A stretch of 64,000 bases of DNA. Origin: Bugulina stolonifera (taxonomy: Eukaryota; Bryozoa; Gymnolaemata; Cheilostomatida; Bugulidae). Position 1 is the stretch's first letter, and each line of letters begins with the position of its first letter. The stretch covers positions 7,771,072-7,835,071 of the forward strand of contig OW285189.1 of the NCBI GenBank assembly GCA_935421135.1, in the 5' to 3' direction. This document shows, piece after piece, positions 43,801-54,592 of this stretch. A program made the position numbers and the translations under genes. The notes beneath the pieces were generated by a model that did not search any database, was not told the DNA's origin, and saw only the letters and a program-made list of their open reading frames with translations.

Positions 43801-46740
43801 AACACCGGTGCAGGCCTAGGATTTCCCTTCAGAGCAAGCACTAGTCACGCCTGAATGCTCAAGTTGTACTCGGATAGTTAGACCAGTGCTATATGAACCA
43901 GTACAGTTTTCGAATATGCCTATCATCCATATGCATTGCTACATGTAAATGGAATCAGTCTAGGCCTATGTGCATTGGTGCAGTGCACCCCTTTCACTTT
44001 ACTATGCTACACTTGGCATAGAAAAGCTGGCAGATGGGGTAATTATTTCGATATTGAGTAGTGAAATCTCAATTATTGGTATGTAGGCTGTAGCATAAGA
44101 TCTCTGTCACACATGTCTGTGTACTTGTTGCAGGGTACCCTCAGCCTGAGGCTAACAGGAGAATGGATGTTGGTGGTAGAGATATGACAGCATACTTGTC
44201 TCATCTGCTTCAAGAAAAAGGATATAGCTTCAGTACCACAGGTAATAATCTCACTATCATCTAGCAGTTATATATCACTCAAATTTGTGCGCACTGTACA
44301 TGTAGTTGTCAATTTATTTTTTGGTTAACGTATACATATCTATGTATGTCACCTATAGTATCTATTTGTCGATATACAGGTTTGTATCCATTTATTAGAA
44401 TCAGGGGTTCCCAACCTGGGGTACATGTACCCCTAGGGGTACAAGGGGTACATTTTAGAAATCTAGGGGGTACAAAAGAAGTTCTCAACTTAATACATTT
44501 TTTACAGAGATTTTCAGTTACAGACTATAAATTATGATCTATTACTGAACTGAACATCAAATGGCTCACTGGTGTGAATAAGGTTGGGCAAAACCAGTGT
44601 AAAAGCCATAAAACACTATAATCGATGAAAGTTATATTGCATAGTTATCATTAAGGCTAACAAAAAATACAAAAAAAGATATCATTAAGTAATTGATAAA
44701 TAAAAATTTCATACCATACTGCATATATTTACCCTTTTGATAAAGTATACAATGCATGTAATATTAATAGAATTAAACCAAAAATATCTTTGATTAAACA
44801 TAGTTTTACAGAGGGGTACGTTGTTTGTTGCAAAGGGCTACAAAGGGGTACGTCGTTTACTACATGACTGCCATGCGGTACTTAGACTAAAAAAGGTTGG
44901 GAACCCGTGTATTAGATACTCACAAACATATGTACGCACACGTATCCATCTCTACATACATACATGTATATCCAAATGTAGCCGAGCAGGAAATAGTGAG
45001 GGGTATGAAAGAGGAGTTGTGTTACACTGCGTTAGACTATGACAAGGAAATGATGAACACACATAACTCGTCAACTAAGGAGTCCGAGTATAGACTTCCT
45101 GATGGCTCCACCGTGACTCTAAATTCAGAAAGATTCAAAGCAGCTGAATGTCTCTTTCAGCCATCTTTATTGGGTCAGTACTGCTGTAGTTTATAAAGAT
45201 GAAACAGAGTAACTCTCATCACATGAGATTTTTCTAAAATTTACGTTGTTTCTCGGTCTATAATACTCCCAGTTAGCTACATGCATTAGACATCATTGTA
45301 ACACATACAGTAGGCCTATGCGCATGTACACATTCACATAACCTGAAGACAAGTGTTACCCGACACCCAAATATTAATTGTTATTTTTATGCTATACTTA
45401 TAATGTGCTCTTATAATACTTTATTGGTTATAGCATTTTAATTTTAATCAAATGAACCTCTAATCCCTATTGATTTATATGTGACTGTGTTACTCTGTCA
45501 AGTTACAGACGTTTATCTTCTGTTCCCAGCTATTGGCACTGCATCAAGTATTTACAGCCGATGCACTACTGCCCATCACTGTGCATGTCTTGCTTGTAAA
45601 TTTTATGGTGTGTTATAATGACAGTCTATGATTGTTTTATTGTAGGTTTAAACACACAAGGGATAGATAAAATGATACATAGCAGTATAATGTCATGTGG
45701 TATAGACAGCAGGCCAGATATTTGCTGTAATATCTTACTCTCTGGGGGATGCACTATGTCACCTGGTAAGATCATTGTTATCTCTTCCAAGGTCATCTAC
45801 AGTTTTATCGGAGTTGTCTACTTCTCCCTTAAACTAAAGCTCAGTGTTAATGGCCTCAATAAAGATAATAACTTTTGGTTATAGATTAACAACTACATAA
45901 TATAACATTAAAAGATTTTGGTGCTTTTAATATTGATCCTACTTACTCTGAATTGACGACAAATTTTGGAAAGGGTTGATAGTCTTTGAAGGGTATGTGT
46001 TTGTATAAACTCAAATGTTTCATGCCATATGATTGGTCAGTCTATATGTGTGTAATGTCATATGATTGGTTAGTCAGACATTGGCACGCAGAGTCAACTT
46101 AGCTCAACTTGTGCTCTAGCTTTGTGTGGAAGCTAGGGATTGATTTCTTCTTGTGCTTAGGATACTGACAATGATTAACTGGTTCCCATATTAGTGATAA
46201 CTAAATATCGTTCATTCATATTTGGAGATTGGGAAATTTTAAAATAGTCTTTCAGTTTTTAATAATCAATTCTTGTTCAGATCTCCAAGATTACTCACAT
46301 ATATATAATAACTGTTTCTCTCATTGATGTTTGGTTTGTTACAGTTCCAAATACATTGTCCATGTGAATACTAAAGTCCACTAGCATAGTCCTAACACTC
46401 TACTAACCCATTCATTGGGGGAGTATTTTCAACCAAATTCCAATAACTAGCTTGTTATTCTATTAAAACCACAAACCATCTCTAATTGACTCTTACATGT
46501 ATATTAGGCTGCACTGTAATTGACCCGGTTTTAGGTTTTGCTGACCGTGTGACGAAGGAATTGAAAAGCTTGTTTCCATCTAAACTAAAGCTAAAAGTGA
46601 TAGCACCTCCAGAGAGGAAATACTCTGTCTGGATTGGTGGATCTATTCTAGCGTCTCTCTCCACATTCCAACAGATGTGGATCAGTAAAGAGGACTATGA
46701 TGAGTCTGGTCCATCCATCGTTCACAGGAAGTGCTGGTGA
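40899..46740 (+). CDS. Actin E (highly divergent actin, 371 aa)
   Basis: Coding exons: 40899-41015, 41401-41773, 44134-44241, 44982-45173, 45646-45765, 46535-46740 (TGA). Intron phases equal those of A-D. Exon 2 begins at the acceptor ACTATAG at 41400; this choice keeps frame and gives almost the usual spacing to the next conserved block. The N-terminus is only [10 protein letters not shown]: the acidic tail used in myosin and thymosin contacts is missing and Asn12 is Thr. The D-loop region (codons ~38-52) is replaced by a Lys/Arg then Ser-rich stretch ([17 protein letters not shown]). The Gly-Asp-Glu-Ala block reads [11 protein letters not shown]. Gln137 and DCGDG are kept, but Tyr306 of the adenine pocket is Ser (TMSPG) and Asp211 is Gly. 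The end is HRKC-Trp. Three transposons sit in its introns. All frames are open, so it is probably expressed, with changed filament contacts. Confidence 0.88.
41096..41304. mobile_element. Small MITE in intron 1 of actin E
   Basis: The inverted ends are TGGGAGTTGTCTTCAA (41096-41111) and TTGAGGACAACTCCCA (41289-41304), one mismatch over 16 bp, 209 bp in all. The word GAGGACAACT also occurs in the hairpin at 47922-48001. No clear target duplication. Confidence 0.6.
42227..43818. mobile_element. hAT-like non-autonomous element, 1.59 kb, in intron 2 of actin E
   Basis: The ends are TAGGCCTGCAC and GTGCAGGCCTA. The exact 8-bp duplication GGATTTCC flanks it (42219-42226, 43819-43826). Both subterminal regions are dense in CGGTGT, ACCGGTG and TCGAACC words, as expected of transposase-binding repeats. 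An internal inverted repeat (TTAAATTTAAACAT with its partner ATGTTTAAATTTGA) lies at about 42693-42770. No transposase frame is visible. Confidence 0.9.
44402..44909. mobile_element. hAT MITE, 508 bp, in intron 3 of actin E
   Basis: The ends are CAGGGGTTCCCAACCT and AGGTTGGGAACCCGTG, a widely known hAT terminus type. The flanks TATTAGAAT and TATTAGAT look like an 8-bp duplication with one indel. Subterminal GGGGTAC words repeat on both sides. No coding capacity. Confidence 0.8.
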
Positions 46741-46992
46741 ATAGTAATTTTATACGACTAGTATTTACATTGTGATGTTTAGGTTTAGGCTACCTTATAG
46801 TACTTCTTACTTACTTCTTACTATATAAGTTATATTACATGCACATACGTATGTACTTTGGAGTATTTTTAGTAAGTTCCCAGAAACACTTTCACAGAAA
46901 TGGATTACAGTTTGTTTAGAGAGGCTGTAGATTTGTGTTTAATCCATAGTAACAGTGTTATTTATTATTAAAAAATATGTTCACATTATTCT

Positions 46993-47307
46993 AAAGGTGC
47001 AAACACATGAGAGCGTTTTGGAGCGAATTTGATGCTCACGAATCGCCCAGGTACCAATGCTCTCAAAACACTCGAGCTGAACCAGCTGCAGTTTTGAGAC
47101 GATTCGCTCGACGCTGATTGGCTGATGAATAGAGCTAGTAAACATAAACACCTGGGTTATAGCGGAGTGAATGCATACTGAAACGTCACTGACTAATTAG
47201 CAAATCGCCGCTCTCTTCGTTCGCCCCGTGTGTTTATCAAGGGCATAGCGGTTGACGCTTGCTAAGAAAACGCTCGTCCCAAAACGCTTCCGTGTGTTTG
47301 CACCTTT
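46993..47307. mobile_element. MITE-like element, 315 bp, in the actin E 3' region
   Basis: AAAGGTGCAAACACA at the left and TGTGTTTGCACCTTT at the right are perfect inverted ends. GCGTTTTGG and CCAAAACGC continue the symmetry. GC content is higher than around it. The target duplication is unclear (ATTCT occurs on both sides, one base out of register). Confidence 0.7.
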
Positions 47308-47827
47308 GATTCTTCTATATTATACTAGATCTGACCCACATGATGGTAGTTATACCTCTAATAATTATGTTTTCTTATAATAGTAATCTCATTTTTCATA
47401 ATAATAGCTGAAAAATATTACACTCTAAACTACATATATGTATGTTATGGAACTTCTAAAGACGGTTAGTTGATATGTACAATTCAGTAGGTTTAAAGTC
47501 GAGCCTGGGTTCCAAGTATTTTACATGCAATGTACATTTAACTTCCACAAATACCTATTTTTATATTTCTAGCTTTCTAACTACATATAATGGACATACG
47601 ATATATATTATATTGTGCTACTATGGATATACATGTTATATTCTAATATAGTAGATAATTTTGCAGTCTACTTTTTTACTGTGATGACTTTTAATGCCAG
47701 TAGTATTTTTGTCCTGAGTAGCATTAGTACCAGCATATCTTGCCCTCTTTCACTCAAATAGTCAATATTATGAGCCATATTATTTAACCTATACATTATA
47801 TCTAGGATCTAATGCTATGGTTTGAGT

Positions 47828-47833
47828 AATAAA
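47828..47833 (+). terminator. Likely polyadenylation signal of actin E
   Basis: AATAAATCGACAATCCT occurs 1.09 kb after the stop; actin D has AATAAATAGACAATCCT at the equivalent place. If used, the 3' UTR would contain the 46993-47307 MITE. Confidence 0.5.
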
Positions 47834-47921
47834 TCGACAATCCTGTTATTTACTTTTATTTCTCCATTATTCCAAGCATTTTCATTGAGTCAAGAAACAT
47901 AATTTAATTTTATATTATAGA

Positions 47922-48001
47922 CATGGGCACTAATAAGCTATTGATCACAGATTGGGAGAGGACAACTTCTAATCATGATCAATAGCTTATTAGTGCCCAT
48001 G
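47922..48001. repeat. Perfect 26-bp inverted repeat (hairpin)
   Basis: Arms 47922-47947 and 47976-48001 are exactly complementary (CATGGGCACTAATAAGCTAT and onward), with a 28-nt loop. The loop and right arm share GACAACTTCTAAT-ATGATC with the hairpin at 14605-14668. It could be a tiny foldback MITE or, if transcribed, a microRNA-type hairpin. Confidence 0.85.
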
Positions 48002-48471
48002 GTATAACTACATAACATCTACAAGCAGTTTTTAGCAGCAGCCATACCTATTTTTCTGCTCTGTTTTGGAAAGGTTTACACATAGGTAATTTATTGATGA
48101 TATAAACAACCAGAAATCAATAGCCGTAATGTAAACAATCCACTACATTGCCGACAATATATGCAGATAAAAACAACAAGCAAATACACATAATGAGAAG
48201 CCTATAAATTGCTGTTTGGCCAACGCGAGTGGGTAGAATTAATAACATCCAATTTCACAGGTGCTTTAGGGGCACATAACATCTCCTCCTCCTCCCTCTA
48301 GCATTAAATAAATGACTTCTCACATTTGATGCTGCTCTAACTGTTGTGTATTATTATAGCGATAGAAACGCCAAAGTCGTACTCCAGTACGAGTAAAGTA
48401 CCAAATACATGTATTTACATACGAAAGATTGGTATTATAGTACATTATTTGTAATATAATATTATATTTCA

Positions 48472-48610
48472 CACACTATCCTGTATCCGTAGATAGCTGT
48501 GACTATATGAGTATAGTGACACACTATCCTGTATCCATAGATAGCTGTGACTATATGAGTATAGTCACACACTATCCTGTATCTGTAGATAGCTGTGACT
48601 ATATGAGTCA
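48472..48610. repeat. 48-bp tandem repeat, ~2.9 copies
   Basis: Units begin at 48472, 48520 and 48568 with CACACTATCCTGTATC and end ATATGAGTATAGTGA. Copies differ by one to three bases; the third is cut short. Confidence 0.9.
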
Positions 48611-49960
48611 CACACCTTGTATCTGGTGTCCTCTAACATTTTATAAGACTCACGCTTCAGCTGACGTCACACATTAAGTAAATATCAGTATGTTGACCTG
48701 AGATAAACACTACACAACTTTTTAAACACTTAAGAAACAAATGGAGTATTATCCATGTGATAATGGGTGGAGTTAATGGTCAATGAGTAGTAGACAACAG
48801 TAGAACCTCTATTTATTGCTATTGGCAGCTATGGAATTACCTCTATTATAGGTCTACCATCCCAGGCTCTACCCTCTCTGGTTCTGCTGTGCATACTGCT
48901 GCCTGCTTACATCTCAGATGTACATCCTAAACCACATGTATGTATATGCCTAGTAGTTGATACTACATGTACATGTAGATGTAACCATACTACACATACA
49001 TGTACATGTTGTACATGTACATGTATGTAATGTACTACACGTATAATTATGCAGTAATATGTACATTTGCATATATTATATAATACATGTATATAGCATT
49101 AATACAATGTGCATGGACATAATTTATACATTGTCTAATGCAATATTTGATGTATGTTACTTCTAAACCATATAACACAATTACATGTACAGTATATTTA
49201 TGCAATGTAGGCATTTATACATTATACGTTTTATGTTATACAAGTCATGTACATTGTATTATAAAGTTCTTACAATACATGTACATGGTGTGTACATCCT
49301 ACTATAATATACAATATACATGTACACATTGCATACATGGATGTACATGATATACAGTATAGTAAGTTGATCTGTAATGGGGCTTAACCATTATTATTTT
49401 TTCATGAAATGCTACAGTTACTCGAGTTAAAATGTGAGTTACATTAAAATGCAACAAAATTACTTAAATTTTAATTTTGCATGCACACATGTTCGTCATG
49501 CTATAATGATACATTGTAGAAATTATGAAGTACAATCCCATCACCTAAAAATTTTACACACATTAATAATTGCTTGCTGTGTGTATCAAGAACTGCAAAA
49601 AATCAGCATAGGTGTGCAGCAGTTCAAATATATAGGACATGGTATTGGCAGCAATATTATAAGACTCTTATAATATGTAAGTATACTGAACTATACAGTA
49701 TAGAGTACAGGTTTAATACCATTATTTTATATACTACATGGTATACAATGAGAAACTGCATTGAATAAGCATTGAATTACCAATGTATTATCATAACTAT
49801 TGAATGTGGAATTATATAAACAGTAAGCTTTGTGTTGATCACGATAAAACAACCTGTCGGATAATAGTCTAGGTGCAGTGCTCTTTATCACTTATTGCAA
49901 TTTAATTTAGCTCAAGTATTTTAATTTAAACACTTGACAACTCAAGTAACTAGACTGAGG
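48611..49960. other. Spacer upstream of the death-domain gene, no gene seen
   Basis: The stretch is rich in TACATGTACATGTA palindromes, especially 48960-49340. The open frames are low-complexity. A possible TATA box (TTTATATACAC, near 49970) lies about 90 bp before the ATG of the next gene. Confidence 0.45.
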
Positions 49961-50061
49961 GTTTATATACACTGTCGTACTCTGTATACATGTACAGGCT
50001 CGTGTCACAGTGTTGAGTTACTCACATTTCCTTGTCAGAGTTACAATTTTTCATTTGCACA

Positions 50062-53000
50062 ATGGGTAAGTAATTTCTGGTGCCTCTTTAATAAGTACAT
50101 ACAGTAAAAGTATATATAGTAAAAGTGCATGACTTCACTCAATATTTTCACATCACTAGTTCAACATTATTTTACTGGTATGTTTTCATTATTAGCATAA
50201 TCAGACAAAAATGTATAGAGTAATACAACCTACCTCTCATACAACTGCATTAATATCTACTACATGTACATGTATATGATCCTGTTATTATACATTGTTA
50301 GTATTAACTGCTAGAAAGTCTTTTAGGTAGGCTACATGTAAATCATTTTATTGTGGAGGGAGTCGAAATGACTGTGGGCCTACTGTCTACTGTATGGGAT
50401 AAGGATAAATAGTTTTCTACTTTATACAATGTAAATCTACACAAATGTTCTCATTCCTTGGCTCTAAGAGTTACGTTGTATATGTAGCTCCCGCACACTG
50501 TAAATGAATAGAGTACGACTCCTCACGTAGCGTTCAGAGGGCCTAGATGGCAATATAATATTATAATGCTACGTTGATGCCACTCTAAGCTTTGTGTGGC
50601 AACACTATATGCAAAAGTACATGATGGAAACAGATTTTTCACTGTAACTGGGGCTGTCAAATATTAATTTCCTTGTACTGCTATAGAAGACATTCTACCA
50701 AGAAGGTCATAAAAAATTATAGTATTTTTTAAGACGGTCACTGGAGAGTTAATAAACATATATTTAAGGTTGTATATTTATAGACATCACCTGTACCCAT
50801 AATGTTGTATAATACACGTCACCTGTACCCATAATGTTGTATAATACACATCACCTGTACCCATAATGTTGTAGAGGAAACGCTGGCCCTCCGACAGTCC
50901 TTCAGTATGGTGGCTCATCTAATTGGACCGACTAAGTGGATACCTCTAGCTAAACATATGCAGGTGAGGGTACACTTTATTCTCTGTGTACCACACCATA
51001 TATCAATAATATTGTGATGGTACGCCAAGTCGTATCTTACATCTGACACTCATTATTGTGTGCATACATGCATATATCTGCTTGTACTTTACTCTTATAT
51101 TGTTGTATATGATTATATGATTATATCCAAGTCTTTTAATGCCTTTTATACCCATGTACAGAGGCCCGACCTCTCAGAATCCATTGATATTCATTTTGTA
51201 CATGAATTGGACCATTATAAGCAACTTTTGTAGAACCCGACCTATTTTGGGTCGGCCGTCGGGCTTCCGGCGGCCATCTTGTTGCGCAACTTCCGGACGA
51301 CCACACGTCGTCTTTTCCCGACGTCACGTCGGCCGGAAGTCCTTATACTATATAAAGGGCACTGTTTTACTGTTCATTGTCTCAGTCTACACTTGGCTTT
51401 CAATAAAGACACATCTATACTTGATACAGAGACTTTCTCTTCCTTTTACTAGGTCATTCGCTTAGCGAACCACCTACTAGGTCGAACTACTCTCTTTCAT
51501 TGTATAGTCTGAAGGTCGGACTTGGAATCAGATGGGTCGTCTTTGGTAGTATTTGGGCTACTGAGACCGCTCGATCTTTCATGTAATGCGAAGTCCTATT
51601 ACCACTCATAGGCACTTCATTTCTGGGTCGATAGTCGTCCAAGGACGACCGCACCAAATCACAGAAACCATTACAATATTATACAGCTTGTATGTATAGA
51701 ATTTTATGTGCAATAACTAATGACATTAACTATCAACATGGACAAGTCAGAATCGTGTACCTGTGGAGTGTAGGTATAACATTTCAACAAAAGTCTGACA
51801 TTTCCATTTACAACTTTTATTCTAAATAAAAGTACATGATATACAATGTGTCTTCTGTAACCAATTTGCATATTATGCTATACAACAATGCTATTTTGTG
51901 CAAGTATACACTGTTATATGTACATGCACATACGCATAGTACAAATTTACTAATAATAAGGACATGTTGTGTATTTACATGTACATACTGGGGTACAAAT
52001 ATTAATTTTACAAATACATCTACTGTTATATTACACTGTACATCGTACAGTGTATCCATACCTACAATCTACGATGTAGATGCACTGCTATGTTGTAGTA
52101 TATGTATATCAACGGCGCAAATGTACGATCTACGGCGTACATTGTATTTGTATGATGTGTAACGTGTAGTAGACACTGCTACACTGATATCTACTGTACA
52201 GTGTGTGGTGTGTAACATGTATTGGCTCTGTCGTACAGATATACCCTGAGGAAGAGTTTGAAGAGCAGCTAACAAAGTTAAAAGATCACCACAGACACAT
52301 ACCAGAGAGAATCTGGTCATGTCTCATGTACTGGAAGCTGTCCGTAGGTAAAGCTGCTAAAGTAACTCAGTTGATTGACAGTCTGCATGCTATAGAGATA
52401 CACTGGCTAGCAGGTAAATATTATAATTATTCTTAATCATTATGTATAGTAGTTAGAGCAGTCGATTTACTTGGGGTAGTAGAAATTTAGCTAAAAAATA
52501 AAATGTTTAAGGAAGTGTTGACATGAGCTTGACTACTAGATTAGAGACTACAGTGACGGACTAGAGCTGAAAGTTACACACAGATGTATAACATAAGTAT
52601 TGAAGTCGTCAGGTAATACAAACATGTTGAACCAACCTGAAGGAGGATGTCCTCAGAAGAGACAAGTACTGAGCTGGGATTCGAAATTTGGTCAAAACTT
52701 AAAATTTTTTACTCGTACTGAAGCCACATACAAGTGAGCGAAAATATTTCTGTCTACACAATCATGTGCTGCAAATCATGTCGCAGTATTTCCGGGTAGA
52801 CTGAAGCTGGACCAATGATACTTTTTCCTCAACTCTAGCTTAAAGCCTGAGTTCTAAGAAATTGTTGAGAATCACATTGTACATGTGGGATGTTGTTCTC
52901 GTGTTTCATAAACGAACACCCCCAATCTTACAATACTGTAAACTATGTACCTGCGACACTTGAACAATACAAACTGTGAACTCTAATGCTGAATAATATG

Positions 53001-54149
53001 TAGAAAGTCTCAAACCTCTACATAAAGGTATAGATTTAATGGCCATTGAAGTTTAAAGTCATTGACTTGTATTCAAGAGATATGCATTATAGTATAAATA
53101 ATAGCAGTACATAGATATGTGTATAACACTGTAACATTAGTATTCTGTTACTACTGACTTTATTTACTTTTCTGATTAAAATTCTAATGCAATCATATAC
53201 AATCCTAAATGTAGAACTGCAATTTAAATTGATTGAATACATTACCAGAGGTTGTACTGATATAACTTGTCTGTGTTCCCCCAGTCTTACTATGATACAC
53301 TTGAGATATAACTCTGATTAGTGAATGGCTATATTTAATATTTTCAGTTTTATATTGAAGATTTACATCGCTTGTGGAAGCAATTCTCTCAGAAAATGTG
53401 TGGAAGCGCAAATACTACAAATAATAATCACCACTTGCACCACTGAAAGATTTTGGTTGTAGCGCATAGCGGTATACCTGCATGTAGCGTACTAAATTGT
53501 AGTATGTTGCTTGCAGTTCAAATGCATATGCTATAACAAGTTAAGGTGCATTAGAAGATGTTCTAAACCGACAGTTCTAAACCAGACAGTTCGAAACTGT
53601 GTAGACTACATTTAGAAGAACACAACTCCCAAATAATTAATTTTAGTTAATTAATTTAATTGAATGAATGAAAAAATAATATCAAAAAGAAAAAATTATT
53701 TGAAATCTGGTGGTTGGAGTTTGGGGTTAGGCGTTTCGAACTGTCCTGTTTTGAACTGTCCACTTTTGAAACGTCCTGTTTTGAATTGCCTTTTTCAAAC
53801 AGTCACACATTCAGTGTAGTCTATGGGAACACTCCGTATTCTTTAGCCCTGATTCTATTAGTGTAGCCAACTTGTGTAACATAATGTTGATGCAAACATC
53901 GGTGTCAACAAGTGATCATGAATAGCTTTAATATACCTGCTGTTAATAAACCCATATAGCTACACTACATGACTGTGTGTCATGCTTTTTGCAGCGTCCA
54001 TAAGGAACCATTTAGTCGCTGAAGGATATGACATTCCTAGATGGGTTGAGCCTCCACAACCAAAGAGATCCGGCCCAGTATCGATATACTCCAACACCGT
54101 CCCTTCCACGTCTCAGAGCCAACGCAGTGCTTCAGCTAAGGAATTGTAG
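50062..54149 (+). CDS. Death-domain protein, 4 exons, 140 aa
   Basis: Coding exons: 50062-50065, 50875-50963, 52239-52413, 53995-54149 (TAG). The first holds only ATG plus one base; all joins are GT-AG and in frame. Residues ~8-100 fit the six-helix death fold: MVAHLIGPTKWIPLAKHM (helices 1-2 with the typical W-x-x-LA), an acidic turn YPEEEFEEQL, then ERIWSCLMYWKLSVGKAAKV and TQLIDSLHAI for helices 4-5 (the usual LL-x-x-W and G-x-x-A-T-V pattern), and WLAASIRNHL for helix 6. The remaining ~35 residues are a Ser/Pro/Gln-rich tail. Death domains pair with one another in apoptosis and innate-immune complexes. A protein made of one such domain would act as an adaptor or a decoy; which one cannot be told. 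It has no membrane segment or signal peptide. A solo LTR sits in intron 2. Confidence 0.8.
50786..50874 (+). repeat. 32-bp tandem repeat ending in the splice acceptor
   Basis: Three units start at 50786, 50818 and 50850 (TCACCTGTACCCATAATGTT followed by GTATAATACAC). In the third, GTAT becomes GTAG and serves as the 3' splice site of intron 1 of the death-domain gene. Confidence 0.85.
51140..51675 (+). mobile_element. Solo LTR of the Ty3/gypsy family in intron 2 of the death-domain gene
   Basis: 536 bp, about 99% identical to the LTR at 61148-61683, starting TGCC and ending TTACA. It has a TATA box (TATATAAAG, 51349-51357) and AATAAA (51402-51407). No internal retrotransposon sequence adjoins it, so it is a solo LTR, presumably left by recombination between two LTRs. 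It is in the same orientation as the host gene, so its TATA box or AATAAA could affect transcription. No 5-bp target duplication is evident. Confidence 0.9.
53563..53810. repeat. GAACTGTC dispersed repeat with inverted left end
   Basis: The left part has GACAGTTC words and the right part GAACTGTC words, so the ends are inverted. The right part resembles 26118-26245. It lies in intron 3 of the death-domain gene. Confidence 0.55.
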
Positions 54150-54504
54150 TGACATTTTAAACACACTCTGACCTTACACAATATTGATAGTACTACTACT
54201 TCTGTAGGAGCTTTGATTTGCCCGTCTACGATTCAATCGCTACGAAGGAGTAGTATTACAGTTGCAGCATAATATCAGTGGAAGGCATTAAATAGCAGAT
54301 ACAAGTGATATAGCCAGAAATCAACTATTAACAGAGACTCTATGCAATATGTAGTTGGCGATACTATACTATTTTGCATTTTATATACCGATTGCTTAGC
54401 CCACTTATGTACTTCAAAGTTGAAGATGAACATAAAATGTTGGAAGAGAAGGGTGACCATAAAAAAAGGAACATCAACCATGCAGAATAAAAGCAATTTC
54501 TTAA

Positions 54505-54592
54505 CAATAGAAGGTTGGCCGCTCTCTGCTCAAGAATTTTTATCCAAGAGAGAACAACTCTGCTTTATAAGAAACATTTCAACCTTCTATTG
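54505..54592. repeat. 13-bp perfect inverted repeat
   Basis: CAATAGAAGGTTG (54505-54517) and CAACCTTCTATTG (54580-54592) flank 62 bp. It is a small foldback element or chance, downstream of the death-domain gene. Confidence 0.5.

Noticed and set aside
31988..46740. Actins D and E as pseudogenes
   Set aside because: All six exons of each are open, splice sites are intact, phases match A-C, and length is close to normal.
51130..51680. A 5-bp target duplication around the solo LTR
   Set aside because: Bases flanking the TGCC and TTACA ends do not match, and the few bases shared upstream of both LTRs (AAGTCTTTT) leave the exact left boundary uncertain.
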